Assembly: GCA_012800475.1 (NCBI GenBank)
Contig: JAAZJF010000209.1
Location: 1 to 6,617 of the forward strand
DNA from: Gammaproteobacteria bacterium
GTDB taxonomy: Bacteria > Pseudomonadota > Gammaproteobacteria > Pseudomonadales > Pseudomonadaceae
Length of the DNA: 6,617 bases
Reading direction: 5' to 3'
The notes beneath the pieces are model-generated. The model did no database searches, had not been told where the DNA came from, and was given only the letters and a program-made list of their open reading frames with translations. Below are positions 1 to 5,702 of the stretch, piece by piece. Numbering within the stretch: position 1 is the stretch's first letter; every line of letters begins with the position of its first letter. A program made the position numbers and the translations under genes.

Positions 1-141
1 CGCGAAGGGCAGCCCTTTGTGCTCTCCAACTACGGTGAGGATGACATTGCAAAGCGTCTGTATTGGCGGGCTTTTTTTGGTGGCGTGCTGTGTATTGCTG
101 GCGCACTCTTTGTATCCCATGTGCTGCAGACACAGCTTTAA
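1..141 (+). CDS. C-terminal fragment of an unrecognised membrane-anchored protein
   Basis: An open frame enters from the left edge and ends at TAA 139-141, giving the last 46 residues of a protein whose start lies outside the window. The visible part begins REGQPFVLSNYGEDDIAKRL and then has one hydrophobic stretch of about 20 residues (FFGGVLCIAGALFVSHVL), followed by a short polar tail. This looks like a C-terminal transmembrane helix with a soluble domain before it. I do not recognise the family and assign no function. The gene converges on pabB with 9 bp between the two stop codons. Codon use looks like that of the neighbours. It is called coding because the frame is open throughout, ends in a plausible stop, and encodes a sensible soluble-then-membrane pattern. 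Confidence 0.6.
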   Translation, partial: REGQPFVLSNYGEDDIAKRLYWRAFFGGVLCIAGALFVSHVLQTQL

Positions 142-158
142 GCCGGCACCTTAAAGCT
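134..158. terminator. Inverted repeat spanning both convergent stop codons
   Basis: AGCTTTAAG (134-142) and CTTAAAGCT (150-158) are perfect 9-bp inverted repeats around a 7-nt spacer, CCGGCAC. The TAA stop of the plus-strand gene lies in the left arm and the TAA of pabB (read on the minus strand) lies in the right arm. The position suits a shared bidirectional terminator. However, the stem is AT-rich and no run of T follows on either strand, so it does not meet the usual criteria for an intrinsic terminator. Part of the symmetry arises simply because both genes end in CTTTAA. Confidence 0.35.
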
Positions 159-1491
159 TGAGTGATTCTTCCAGCGTGTTCATTAATACCTGTACTTTTT
201 GAATGGACTCTTGGTATTCGTCATCAATCTGCGAGTCATACACAATTCCGCCGCCGCCCCAGCAACTGATTTCGCCGTTATTAGCCAATAAAGTGCGGAT
301 GGTGATGGAGCTGTCCATGTGGCCGCGAGTGTCTAAGTAGAAAATACTACCGCAATAAATGCTGCGCACACTGGCTTCAAGTTCATCGATAATCTGCATC
401 GCGCGGCGCTTAGGTGCACCCGTGATGGAGCCGCCAGGAAAGCTACCCATCAGGATATCCAAAGCATCGTAGCCTTGCGCGAGCGTGCCGGTGACGCTGC
501 TGACCATATGATGCACATTGGGGTAGCTTTCCAGGGCAAATAACTCTGGGACGCGCACGCTACCGGGGGTGCAGTAGCGTCCCAGGTCATTGCGCAATAA
601 ATCGACAATCATCAGGTTTTCTGCACGATCTTTGGGGCTGGCCAGCAAATCATCTGCCAAAGCTTGGTCTTGGTTGGGTGTGCTACTGCGCGCGCGCGTG
701 CCTTTAATAGGGCGGCTTTCAACCTGACCTTGGCGCGCCTGAATAAAACGCTCAGGCGATAAACTGACAATGGCTTGTTGCGCATTGACGCGAATAAAGC
801 TCGCAAAAGGCGTTGGGCAACGCTCGCGCAAATGGCGGTAGGCGTGCCAGGCATCACCTTGATAGCTGCTGCTAAAACGCTGAGTATAATTGACCTGATA
901 GCAGTCGCCGGCTTGAATATATTGATGGATGCGCTGCAGATCCTCGCGGTAACGCTGGGCGCTAATATGGGGGCTAAAGGCTTGAGTTAACCTGAAACGT
1001 GGGCTCGATGGGTTGGGCTTTGTCGTGCTGAATAGGGCTAGCAGTTCAGCTTGGCGCTGGCTTGGCAGGCTGGGATGGCACATCAACCAGCAGCGTTGCA
1101 GTTGATGATCGTTGATCACCGCCCAGTTGTATAAACCCACGCTGGCGCTGGCTAAACCTTCAATCTCAGTGCATTGGGCGAGGGTGTTGAAATCGTAGGT
1201 TAAATAACCTAACAGTCCGCCGGTAAACGGCAGTTCACTATCTGCAGGCGCAGGACAATACGCTAATTGCTGCAACAGCCTTTGACAGCGCTGGCGAAAG
1301 TCATCCATAGACTCATCCTCGAGGGGCGTGATGGACGACACAGGCTGCGCGCTGCATAGGTCAAAACGCCCACGCTGGCTGACAGGGTAACCTGAGTCCA
1401 GTAAGACAGCACCTTGCAGGCTATGGATGTGTTGAAAGTGTTCAGCGGGGTTGCTGTGGTAGGGCAGCGCAAAAAGCAGGCACGTAGGCAT
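151..1491 (-). CDS. pabB: Aminodeoxychorismate synthase component I
   Basis: PabB turns chorismate plus ammonia into 4-amino-4-deoxychorismate in the cytoplasm. The ammonia comes from the glutaminase partner PabA, which is not in this window. PabC then makes p-aminobenzoate for folate. Numbered from the chosen ATG (446 aa), the C-terminal chorismate-binding domain shows PIKGT at 261-265 with the lysine (K263) typical of PabB; anthranilate synthase TrpE has PIAGT here. It also shows DLLRNDLGR at 297-305, FPGGSITGAPK at 351-361 and GGGGIVYDS at 412-420. The N-terminal third is the less conserved domain of the TrpE/PabB family, so the protein is full length and not fused to PabA or PabC. The open frame extends upstream to a GTG at 1521 and an ATG at 1512. 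I prefer the ATG at 1491 because the protein then opens MPTCLLFALPY, resembling Pseudomonas PabB as I remember it, and because the upstream starts lie inside a perfect inverted repeat. No good ribosome site fits any of the three. It is last in the minus-strand series, 62 bp after the ATP-grasp gene. Confidence 0.95.
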   Translation of the reverse strand: MPTCLLFALPYHSNPAEHFQHIHSLQGAVLLDSGYPVSQRGRFDLCSAQPVSSITPLEDESMDDFRQRCQRLLQQLAYCPAPADSELPFTGGLLGYLTYDFNTLAQCTEIEGLASASVGLYNWAVINDHQLQRCWLMCHPSLPSQRQAELLALFSTTKPNPSSPRFRLTQAFSPHISAQRYREDLQRIHQYIQAGDCYQVNYTQRFSSSYQGDAWHAYRHLRERCPTPFASFIRVNAQQAIVSLSPERFIQARQGQVESRPIKGTRARSSTPNQDQALADDLLASPKDRAENLMIVDLLRNDLGRYCTPGSVRVPELFALESYPNVHHMVSSVTGTLAQGYDALDILMGSFPGGSITGAPKRRAMQIIDELEASVRSIYCGSIFYLDTRGHMDSSITIRTLLANNGEISCWGGGGIVYDSQIDDEYQESIQKVQVLMNTLEESLKL

Positions 1492-1502
1492 AAATACTTT
1501 AA

Positions 1503-1540
1503 TTGTCCTCATTCGAGTCACTAAGCTCGAATGAGGACAA
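1503..1540. repeat. Perfect 15-bp inverted repeat at the 5' end of pabB
   Basis: The arms are TTGTCCTCATTCGAG (1503-1517) and CTCGAATGAGGACAA (1526-1540), with an 8-nt loop TCACTAAG. The match is perfect over all 15 bp. It lies after the stop codon of the ATP-grasp gene (1554) and before the preferred pabB ATG (1491). RNA read in the gene direction (minus strand) would form a strong hairpin, followed by AAUUAAAG-like sequence without a U-run; a short run of U comes before the hairpin instead. It could be a weak or factor-assisted terminator, a processing or stabilising hairpin between cassette and pabB, or a protein-binding dyad. The alternative pabB starts GTG 1521 (loop) and ATG 1512 (arm) lie within it. 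Confidence 0.8.
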
Positions 1541-1553
1541 AAATCTCACTGGT

Positions 1554-2540
1554 TTATGGGATCAAGTGCGAAGCAAACAGTGACTGCGAGAAGCGTACGC
1601 GTTCTTCTACAGTCTCAGTGATGCCTTTGCGTTTGAGTTCAGCAATATGATGCTCTACGGCGTGAGCGCGCAGTGTTAAACCTGCATCATTAGCGATTTG
1701 AATATTTAAACCTGGGCGCGCGTTGAGTTCAAGAATAAGCGGGCCTTGCTCTTGGTCCAATACCATATCAACGCCTGTATAGCCCAAACCGCACAGCTCA
1801 TAACAACCGGCTGATAAGCGCATAAAACCATCCCAGTCGGGCAGCTGTAGACCGGCTACAAGGTTGCTGGTGTCGGGGTGCTTACTGATTTTGTTATTGA
1901 GCCAGGTCCCTTGCAGGGTGATGCCCGTTGCCAAGTCAACACCGACACCAATAGCGCCTTGGTGAAGGTTAGCTTTACCGCCTGATTGGCGCGTGGGCAA
2001 GCGCAACATTGCCATAATGGGGTAGCCCATCAGAACAATGACGCGGATGTCGGGCACACCTTCATAGCTGATGCTTTTAAACAGTGGATCAGGTTTGACC
2101 CGATACTCAATCAGCGCGCGGTCGCGTGAGCCGCCCAGCGAGTACAACCCCGTTAAAATGCTAGAGATTTGATGCTCGATTTCTTCGTGGCTGATGATTT
2201 TCCCAGACACGGTTTTGTAGCGATCCTCAAAGCGGTCAGCGATAACTAAAATACCGTCACCACCAGCGCCCATAGCAGGCTTAACGACAAAGTCAGTGCG
2301 CTCACCAATAATCTTATGCAGGTTTTCGATTTCTTTTTCAGTCGAAATAATACCGTACATTTGCGGTACGTTAATACCCGCTTCAATGGCGCGCTCTTTG
2401 GTGAGGATTTTATCATCCACCACAGGATACAAACTGCGCTTATTGTATTTAAGTACATAGTCGGCATTACGGCGGTTGATGCCCATAATGCCTTTGGCGT
2501 TGAGCTCGCGCCACGTTTTAATTAAACCAAACCCAAACAT
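1554..2540 (-). CDS. RimK-like ATP-grasp ligase (alpha-L-glutamate ligase-like protein)
   Basis: This 328-aa protein belongs to the ATP-grasp superfamily and resembles RimK, which adds glutamate to a carboxyl end using ATP. The substrate of this branch is not known to me. Visible landmarks are the ATP-binding glycine loop VVKPAMGAGGDGI at 85-97, a conserved middle segment around LPTRQSGGKANLHQGAIGVG at 181-200, GYTGVDMVLD at 253-262, and the metal-binding ELNARPG at 271-277 with E271 and N273 expected to hold magnesium. No signal peptide or membrane helix is seen, so it should be cytoplasmic. It appears intact, with all catalytic landmarks in place. The ATG at 2540 is supported by AAAGGA (2549-2554 on the complementary strand) 8 nt upstream. 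That site lies inside the end of the preceding gene, whose stop is 4 bp away, so the two are translationally close. In related genomes this ligase sits with the same two partners found here, which separates it from ribosomal RimK and from NAGGN synthetases. Confidence 0.9.
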   Translation of the reverse strand: MFGFGLIKTWRELNAKGIMGINRRNADYVLKYNKRSLYPVVDDKILTKERAIEAGINVPQMYGIISTEKEIENLHKIIGERTDFVVKPAMGAGGDGILVIADRFEDRYKTVSGKIISHEEIEHQISSILTGLYSLGGSRDRALIEYRVKPDPLFKSISYEGVPDIRVIVLMGYPIMAMLRLPTRQSGGKANLHQGAIGVGVDLATGITLQGTWLNNKISKHPDTSNLVAGLQLPDWDGFMRLSAGCYELCGLGYTGVDMVLDQEQGPLILELNARPGLNIQIANDAGLTLRAHAVEHHIAELKRKGITETVEERVRFSQSLFASHLIP

Positions 2541-2544
2541 GGCA

Positions 2545-4071
2545 TCAATCCTTTAAGAAGGCTTTGAAACGGAACAGCTCAGTTAAGCGATAGCCGCGGT
2601 AGCGACCCATAGCCAACATAAAGCCCACCATAATTAACAATACGGCTGGGAAGGTGAAGATAAAGTAATTCAGCTCAGAGATGCTCATCAGGTAGTGCGC
2701 CAGTGACGCCGCAAATAAAGTACCAATGGCCACTTTAAAGGCATGACTGCCACCGCGCTCTTCCCAAGTAATTGACAGACGCTCAATGGTCATCGTCAAA
2801 ATCACCATCGGGAATAACGAGACTGACAGGCCACGGTCTAAGCCGAGCTTGTGACTAAAGAGGCTGATTACAGCAATCAGAACCACGACAAAGGTGAGTA
2901 CCACAGATAATCGAGGTAGCATTTGCAGTTTTAGATGCTCTAAATAAGAGCGCAGAGCTAAGCCTAAAGACGTGATAATGGTGAACAGCACAATACCAAA
3001 ACCCAGCTGAGTCTCACGGAAGGCCAGAGCAATCAACACCGGAGTGAAAGTCCCCAAGGTTTGCAAGCCACCGAGGTTACGCAAAATAAGAATGATCATC
3101 ACGCCCAGCGGAATCATAATCATCACTTGGTAGGTTTGCTGCGTTTGCAGTGGTAAGCCGTACAAGGAGTATTCTAAGAAGCTGGAATCAGCGTTTTCAT
3201 TGCTCAGTTGCGCTAAGCGAATGGCATTCATTTCGCTGTTATTGAGCGTAAAGGTCACCGCAGCTTTGCTACCACCTTCCAGCTCAACCAGTGGTTCGTC
3301 ACCGAGCCACCAGATCATGCGATCAACGGGTAAACCTTGCTCACCCGATTGAGGATTAAAGTACAGCCATTTTTCACCATTAAAGCTGCGCAACCACAAT
3401 TCAGGTGACTGGGCGATATCAGCTTGCAAGCGCACTGTATGTAAACGCTGCATGGGCACATGAGCAATGGACAGCAATGTTTCAATCACATCCGCTTTGC
3501 GTTGGCTGGAGGTGTCGCCACCGAGCAATAAGCGCACATTATCATCGGCAGTGTTATTGATGCGCTTAATGGCTTCACTGATAAAGGTTTCAATGTCGGC
3601 TGAGTGCTGGCGAATCGGGGCAAGCAGAGCTTCAGCAGCAATTTTTTCTGGGCCGGCGATGGGCAAGGTTTCGCGATAAATCGGGCCCTTAGCCTTAATC
3701 TGCTCGCCGCTGTAGCGCTTGGTCATCACTAAACGGTAATACAGTGTTTGTTTGCCACTGGCGCGGCGTGCTGACCAAGTCACACGGCGGTTGTCATCAC
3801 GGCGGTTGACACTCACACCGTAATTGTTGGAAATAAAGCTTTCATTGAGGCTGACGTAGTCTTGATTCAGTGGCGGTACAAACATCTGCAGCTTGACCGG
3901 CTCGCGCGCATTGGCATTAAACTCAACCTTAGCGTCAATATTCCACAGGTTATCTGTTTCGTCCGCTGATACAGGGATCCCTAAGACATAAATCTGATAG
4001 GCCGTGACGGATGCGCCAATGATGACACAGAAGGCGATTAATATTTTTAAGTGCAGTGTCAAAGAACGCAT
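2545..4071 (-). CDS. Inactive transglutaminase domain fused to seven transmembrane helices (UUP1/7TM_transglut family)
   Basis: This 508-aa inner-membrane protein has an N-terminal helix (about 9-30), a large periplasmic region (about 31-313), and seven C-terminal helices near 314-331, 336-350, 355-374, 387-406, 415-428, 445-461 and 467-487. The basic tail (GRYRGYRLTELFRF, 489-502) puts the C-terminus in the cytoplasm, as seven crossings require. The periplasmic part keeps the outline of a transglutaminase-like fold but lacks its catalytic triad. In the helix ending in LLSIAHVP the nucleophile position is Ser189, not Cys; the His before the conserved Trp226 is Glu224; the Asp of the DP motif is Asn239. 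The only cysteine in the protein is C15, inside the first helix. It is therefore probably a binding or scaffold module, not an enzyme. The motif GGLQTLGTFTPVLIALAFRET (334-354) is typical of the family. The ATG at 4071 follows the protease stop by 5 bp, with only a weak GAG ribosome site. The partners suggest it links a cytoplasmic ligase to a periplasmic protease. Confidence 0.92.
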   Translation of the reverse strand: MRSLTLHLKILIAFCVIIGASVTAYQIYVLGIPVSADETDNLWNIDAKVEFNANAREPVKLQMFVPPLNQDYVSLNESFISNNYGVSVNRRDDNRRVTWSARRASGKQTLYYRLVMTKRYSGEQIKAKGPIYRETLPIAGPEKIAAEALLAPIRQHSADIETFISEAIKRINNTADDNVRLLLGGDTSSQRKADVIETLLSIAHVPMQRLHTVRLQADIAQSPELWLRSFNGEKWLYFNPQSGEQGLPVDRMIWWLGDEPLVELEGGSKAAVTFTLNNSEMNAIRLAQLSNENADSSFLEYSLYGLPLQTQQTYQVMIMIPLGVMIILILRNLGGLQTLGTFTPVLIALAFRETQLGFGIVLFTIITSLGLALRSYLEHLKLQMLPRLSVVLTFVVVLIAVISLFSHKLGLDRGLSVSLFPMVILTMTIERLSITWEERGGSHAFKVAIGTLFAASLAHYLMSISELNYFIFTFPAVLLIMVGFMLAMGRYRGYRLTELFRFKAFLKD

Positions 4072-4076
4072 GTTAA

Positions 4077-4634
4077 TTACTCAGCAAAGGCAGTAGTGGT
4101 ATTTTGAGTGTCGCACCGTGGATCACCCGCAGAATACTTCAGGCTTGGATCAATCAATGCATTAAACTTTTTTAAAGCATTGGAACCCAGCAGAAAAGGG
4201 TATTGGAATGTGCTGCGATCCGTCAAGTTCACTTCAATGGTGCGCAAGGTTTTGCCCATACATACCGCCATTTTAACGACCGGTCTGGGTGTATAACTCT
4301 TGTCTTCTTCAGGATCATAATCGCCCGAGCGGCGCTTGATTTTACTGATGCGCGCTAACGGAAGTTCAAAAGCACGTTCGTGGGCTTCATCGAGCGCTAA
4401 GTAAAAACGCACCCAAGGTTGGCCGTCACGCTTAAAACGCTTGATATCACGTGCGCTTAAAGAAGCTGTTTTAGCGCCAGTATCGAGTTTGGCTGACATA
4501 TTCATATCGATATCAGCGATATAAACCTGTTCATTTAAACCGTAAATACTTTTGGTATCGGCTGTGTCGTCTGCGTTGCTCATCGTGGGCAAGATCATCA
4601 GGCAAGTTAATAGTGCAAAAATATTAAATCTCAT
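4077..4634 (-). CDS. Secreted retropepsin-like aspartic peptidase (annotated in databases as ATP-dependent zinc protease, RimB-like)
   Basis: From the ATG at 4634 this is a 185-aa protein with a clear signal peptide (hydrophobic 3-17, likely cut after SNA at 19-21), so it should act in the periplasm. The mature part is a single retropepsin-like domain. It has the catalytic motif LDTGAKTASL at 50-59 with Asp51, the conserved RPVV at 117-120, and the late hydrophobic motif LTDRSTFQYPFLLGSNAL at 137-154. One lobe per chain implies a dimer, as in viral retropepsins. The database name 'ATP-dependent zinc protease' is not supported by anything here: there is no HEXXH and no ATP-binding loop. Where many family members have LLGR, this one has LLGS (Ser151). 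The frame extends upstream to a TTG at 4682, but that would put 16 extra residues before the signal peptide and has no ribosome site, so the ATG is preferred. It is first in a tight three-gene unit with the 7TM protein and the ATP-grasp ligase, and may trim what the ligase makes. Confidence 0.88.
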   Translation of the reverse strand: MRFNIFALLTCLMILPTMSNADDTADTKSIYGLNEQVYIADIDMNMSAKLDTGAKTASLSARDIKRFKRDGQPWVRFYLALDEAHERAFELPLARISKIKRRSGDYDPEEDKSYTPRPVVKMAVCMGKTLRTIEVNLTDRSTFQYPFLLGSNALKKFNALIDPSLKYSAGDPRCDTQNTTTAFAE

Positions 4635-4892
4635 AGTGCTCGCAAATATTAAAAGGAAATATGAGTGTGTCCTATGCTGCAAGACTCAGACTAGGCGGCT
4701 AAAAGCCAGCCACAATATAGGAGGGGCAGTGGTAAGCGATCTATTCTAATCGGCAATTTTGAAAATAACCATGCAATCCTTTGTCTGTAGTGCTTTCGTC
4801 TGTCGCCTGTGGGCGGTACAGCAAGGTATGAGTGTGCGCTGCAGTGGACAGTTCTTCAGCTTATATGTTCCTGTGTTCGACCTTGGTCGCAG

Positions 4893-4906
4893 GATTGTCG
4901 ACAATC
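4893..4906. promoter_or_regulatory. Perfect 14-bp dyad, likely PrpR operator (site 1)
   Basis: GATTGTCGACAATC is fully palindromic. Its centre follows the GT-Nx-AC pattern bound by FadR/FCD-type GntR regulators, and the inner ATTGTCGACAAT matches what I recall as the operator type of GntR-family propionate regulators. It lies 12 bp upstream of the TTGACA box of the prpR promoter. Operator function is inferred; the palindrome itself is seen directly. Confidence 0.7.
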
Positions 4907-4914
4907 TTGCGCCA

Positions 4915-4926
4915 ATTGTTGACATA
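4915..4926. promoter_or_regulatory. Degenerate operator-like site overlapping the -35 box (site 2)
   Basis: ATTGTTGACATA agrees with ATTGTCGACAAT (site 1) at 9 of 12 positions and contains the TTGACA -35 box. Its centre lies 21 bp, two helical turns, from the centre of site 1. A repressor bound here would block RNA polymerase. The resemblance may partly be chance, because TTGACA itself supplies half of the match. Confidence 0.4.
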
Positions 4927-4947
4927 CAGTGCGGCTGAATGTAGCTT
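4919..4947 (+). promoter_or_regulatory. Candidate sigma-70 promoter for prpR-prpB
   Basis: A consensus -35 box TTGACA (4919-4924) is followed after 17 bp by TAGCTT (4942-4947), a poor -10 box matching TATAAT at three positions. Transcription would start near 4954, leaving a short leader of about 25 nt before the GTG start at 4980. A strong -35 with a weak -10, flanked by dyads on both sides, suits a regulated promoter. The -10 assignment is uncertain. Confidence 0.5.
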
Positions 4948-4964
4948 TCAGGCATTGATTAACT

Positions 4965-4979
4965 AAAGGTGTCGACACT
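4965..4979 (+). promoter_or_regulatory. prpR ribosome site overlapped by a third TGTCGACA dyad (site 3)
   Basis: AAAGG (4965-4969) lies 10 nt before the GTG start at 4980 and is the only ribosome site in range. Directly after it, overlapping by one base, is the perfect 10-bp palindrome GTGTCGACAC (4969-4978), which shares the TGTCGACA core with site 1. Its centre is 74 bp from site 1 and 53 bp from site 2, both near whole helical turns. It could be a downstream operator for autoregulation. Confidence 0.5.
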
Positions 4980-5702
4980 GTGCCAGAACCTCTCGATGAG
5001 ACTGTACGTATAAGCGGCGACTCTGCAACTTTATCTGAGCAGGTCTTTCGTAGCATTCAAGCATCGATTGTCTGCGGTGATATTGCACCAGGCAGTAAGA
5101 TTTCTGAGCCTGAGTTAGCGCGCACGTACGGTATCAGTCGCGGTCCGTTACGGGAAGCGATCCATCGATTAGAAGGCCAACGCCTATTGGTGCGTGTTCC
5201 GCACGTGGGCGCGCGCGTGGTGTCTTTATCCCATGCCGAGCTGATTGAGTTGTATGAAATACGTGAGTCGCTGGAAAGCATGGCGTGCCGTTTAGCCGCG
5301 CAACGTATGAGTCAGGCTGAAGTGGATCAGCTGCGCAGTGTGCTCGATACCCATGAGCGCGATGCGGCGTTTCAAGCCGGAGTCGGTTATTACCAGCAAG
5401 AAGGTGATTACGATTTCCATTACAAAATTATTCAAGGCAGTGGCAATCATATGTTGATGCAACTGCTGACAGAGGAGCTGTATCAGTTGGTGCGTATGTA
5501 TCGTATTCAATACTCCACAACGCCCAATCGTCCACAGCAAGCCTTTAAAGAACACCACGGCATATTAGATGCCATTGCAGCACGCGATGGTGAATTAGCC
5601 GAGTTACTGATGCGTCGCCATATCGCTGCATCGCGACGCAATATTGAGCGTCATTACCAAGGTGCCAATGACACCGTCCAACCCCTACGAGGTAAATTAT
5701 GA
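4980..5702 (+). CDS. prpR: GntR-family (FCD) transcriptional regulator of propionate catabolism
   Basis: This 240-aa regulator has an N-terminal winged helix-turn-helix (about 17-82) with the GntR signature ISEPELARTYGISRGPLREA at 41-60, followed by an all-helical FCD ligand domain (about 88-222). Residues expected to hold a metal in FCD domains are present: D143 and H147 in GDYDFH, H192 in EHHGI, and H214 in RRHI. It overlaps prpB by ATGA, so the two are surely co-transcribed, and this placement is why I assign it to propionate control. The ligand is probably 2-methylcitrate or a related intermediate (inference). Dyads with a TGTCGACA core flank its own promoter, pointing to autorepression. 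The start is GTG, with AAAGG 10 nt upstream; no better in-frame start precedes it. The name prpR is also used for unrelated sigma-54 activators in enterics; this is the GntR type seen in Pseudomonas. Confidence 0.9.
   Translation: MPEPLDETVRISGDSATLSEQVFRSIQASIVCGDIAPGSKISEPELARTYGISRGPLREAIHRLEGQRLLVRVPHVGARVVSLSHAELIELYEIRESLESMACRLAAQRMSQAEVDQLRSVLDTHERDAAFQAGVGYYQQEGDYDFHYKIIQGSGNHMLMQLLTEELYQLVRMYRIQYSTTPNRPQQAFKEHHGILDAIAARDGELAELLMRRHIAASRRNIERHYQGANDTVQPLRGKL
5689..5702 (+). promoter_or_regulatory. prpB ribosome site and ATGA overlap with prpR
   Basis: GAGG (5689-5692) lies 6 nt before the prpB ATG at 5699. The ATG shares bases with the TGA stop of prpR (5700-5702), giving the ATGA arrangement typical of translational coupling. 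This fixes the prpB start and ties its expression to that of the regulator. Confidence 0.85.

Larger units (their letters stand above)
4635..4979. other. Divergent intergenic region between the protease cassette and prpR
   Basis: These 345 bp separate two transcription units pointing away from each other. The right third (about 4878-4979) holds the prpR promoter and dyads listed separately. For the minus-strand cassette I find only weak promoter candidates, the best being TATATT (complement of 4714-4719) as a -10 box without a good -35. Two small hairpins are possible. One is GGCGGCT/AGCCAGCC at 4694-4711, with a single-base bulge and a 3-nt loop. The other is CTGTCGCC/GGCGGTACAG at 4800-4821, with a 2-nt bulge. 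Neither is followed by a T-run. The short open frames here have no ribosome sites and odd Arg/Cys/Ser-rich products, so I call no gene. No tRNA or known riboswitch is recognised. Confidence 0.6.

Noticed and set aside
1503..1540. Standard intrinsic terminator
   Set aside because: The hairpin is strong but no T-run follows it on either strand, so it is listed as an inverted repeat of unknown role.
4602..4634. Lipoprotein signal at LLTC (Cys11) in the protease
   Set aside because: Thr just before the Cys does not fit the lipobox, the Cys lies in the middle of the hydrophobic core, and a good signal peptidase I site (SNA) follows.
4635..4682. N-terminal extension of the retropepsin-like protease to a TTG at 4682
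   Set aside because: There is no ribosome site, and it would place 16 residues ahead of a normal signal peptide that starts at the ATG at 4634.
4746..4955. 69-codon minus-strand open frame in the divergent intergenic region
   Set aside because: It has no ribosome site before its ATG, the product is an Arg/Cys/Thr-rich sequence with no recognisable pattern, and it overlaps the prpR promoter and operator dyads.
5292..5558. 88-codon open frame antisense to the GntR regulator
   Set aside because: It lies entirely within a well-supported gene, has no ribosome site or context, and its product is not recognisable.
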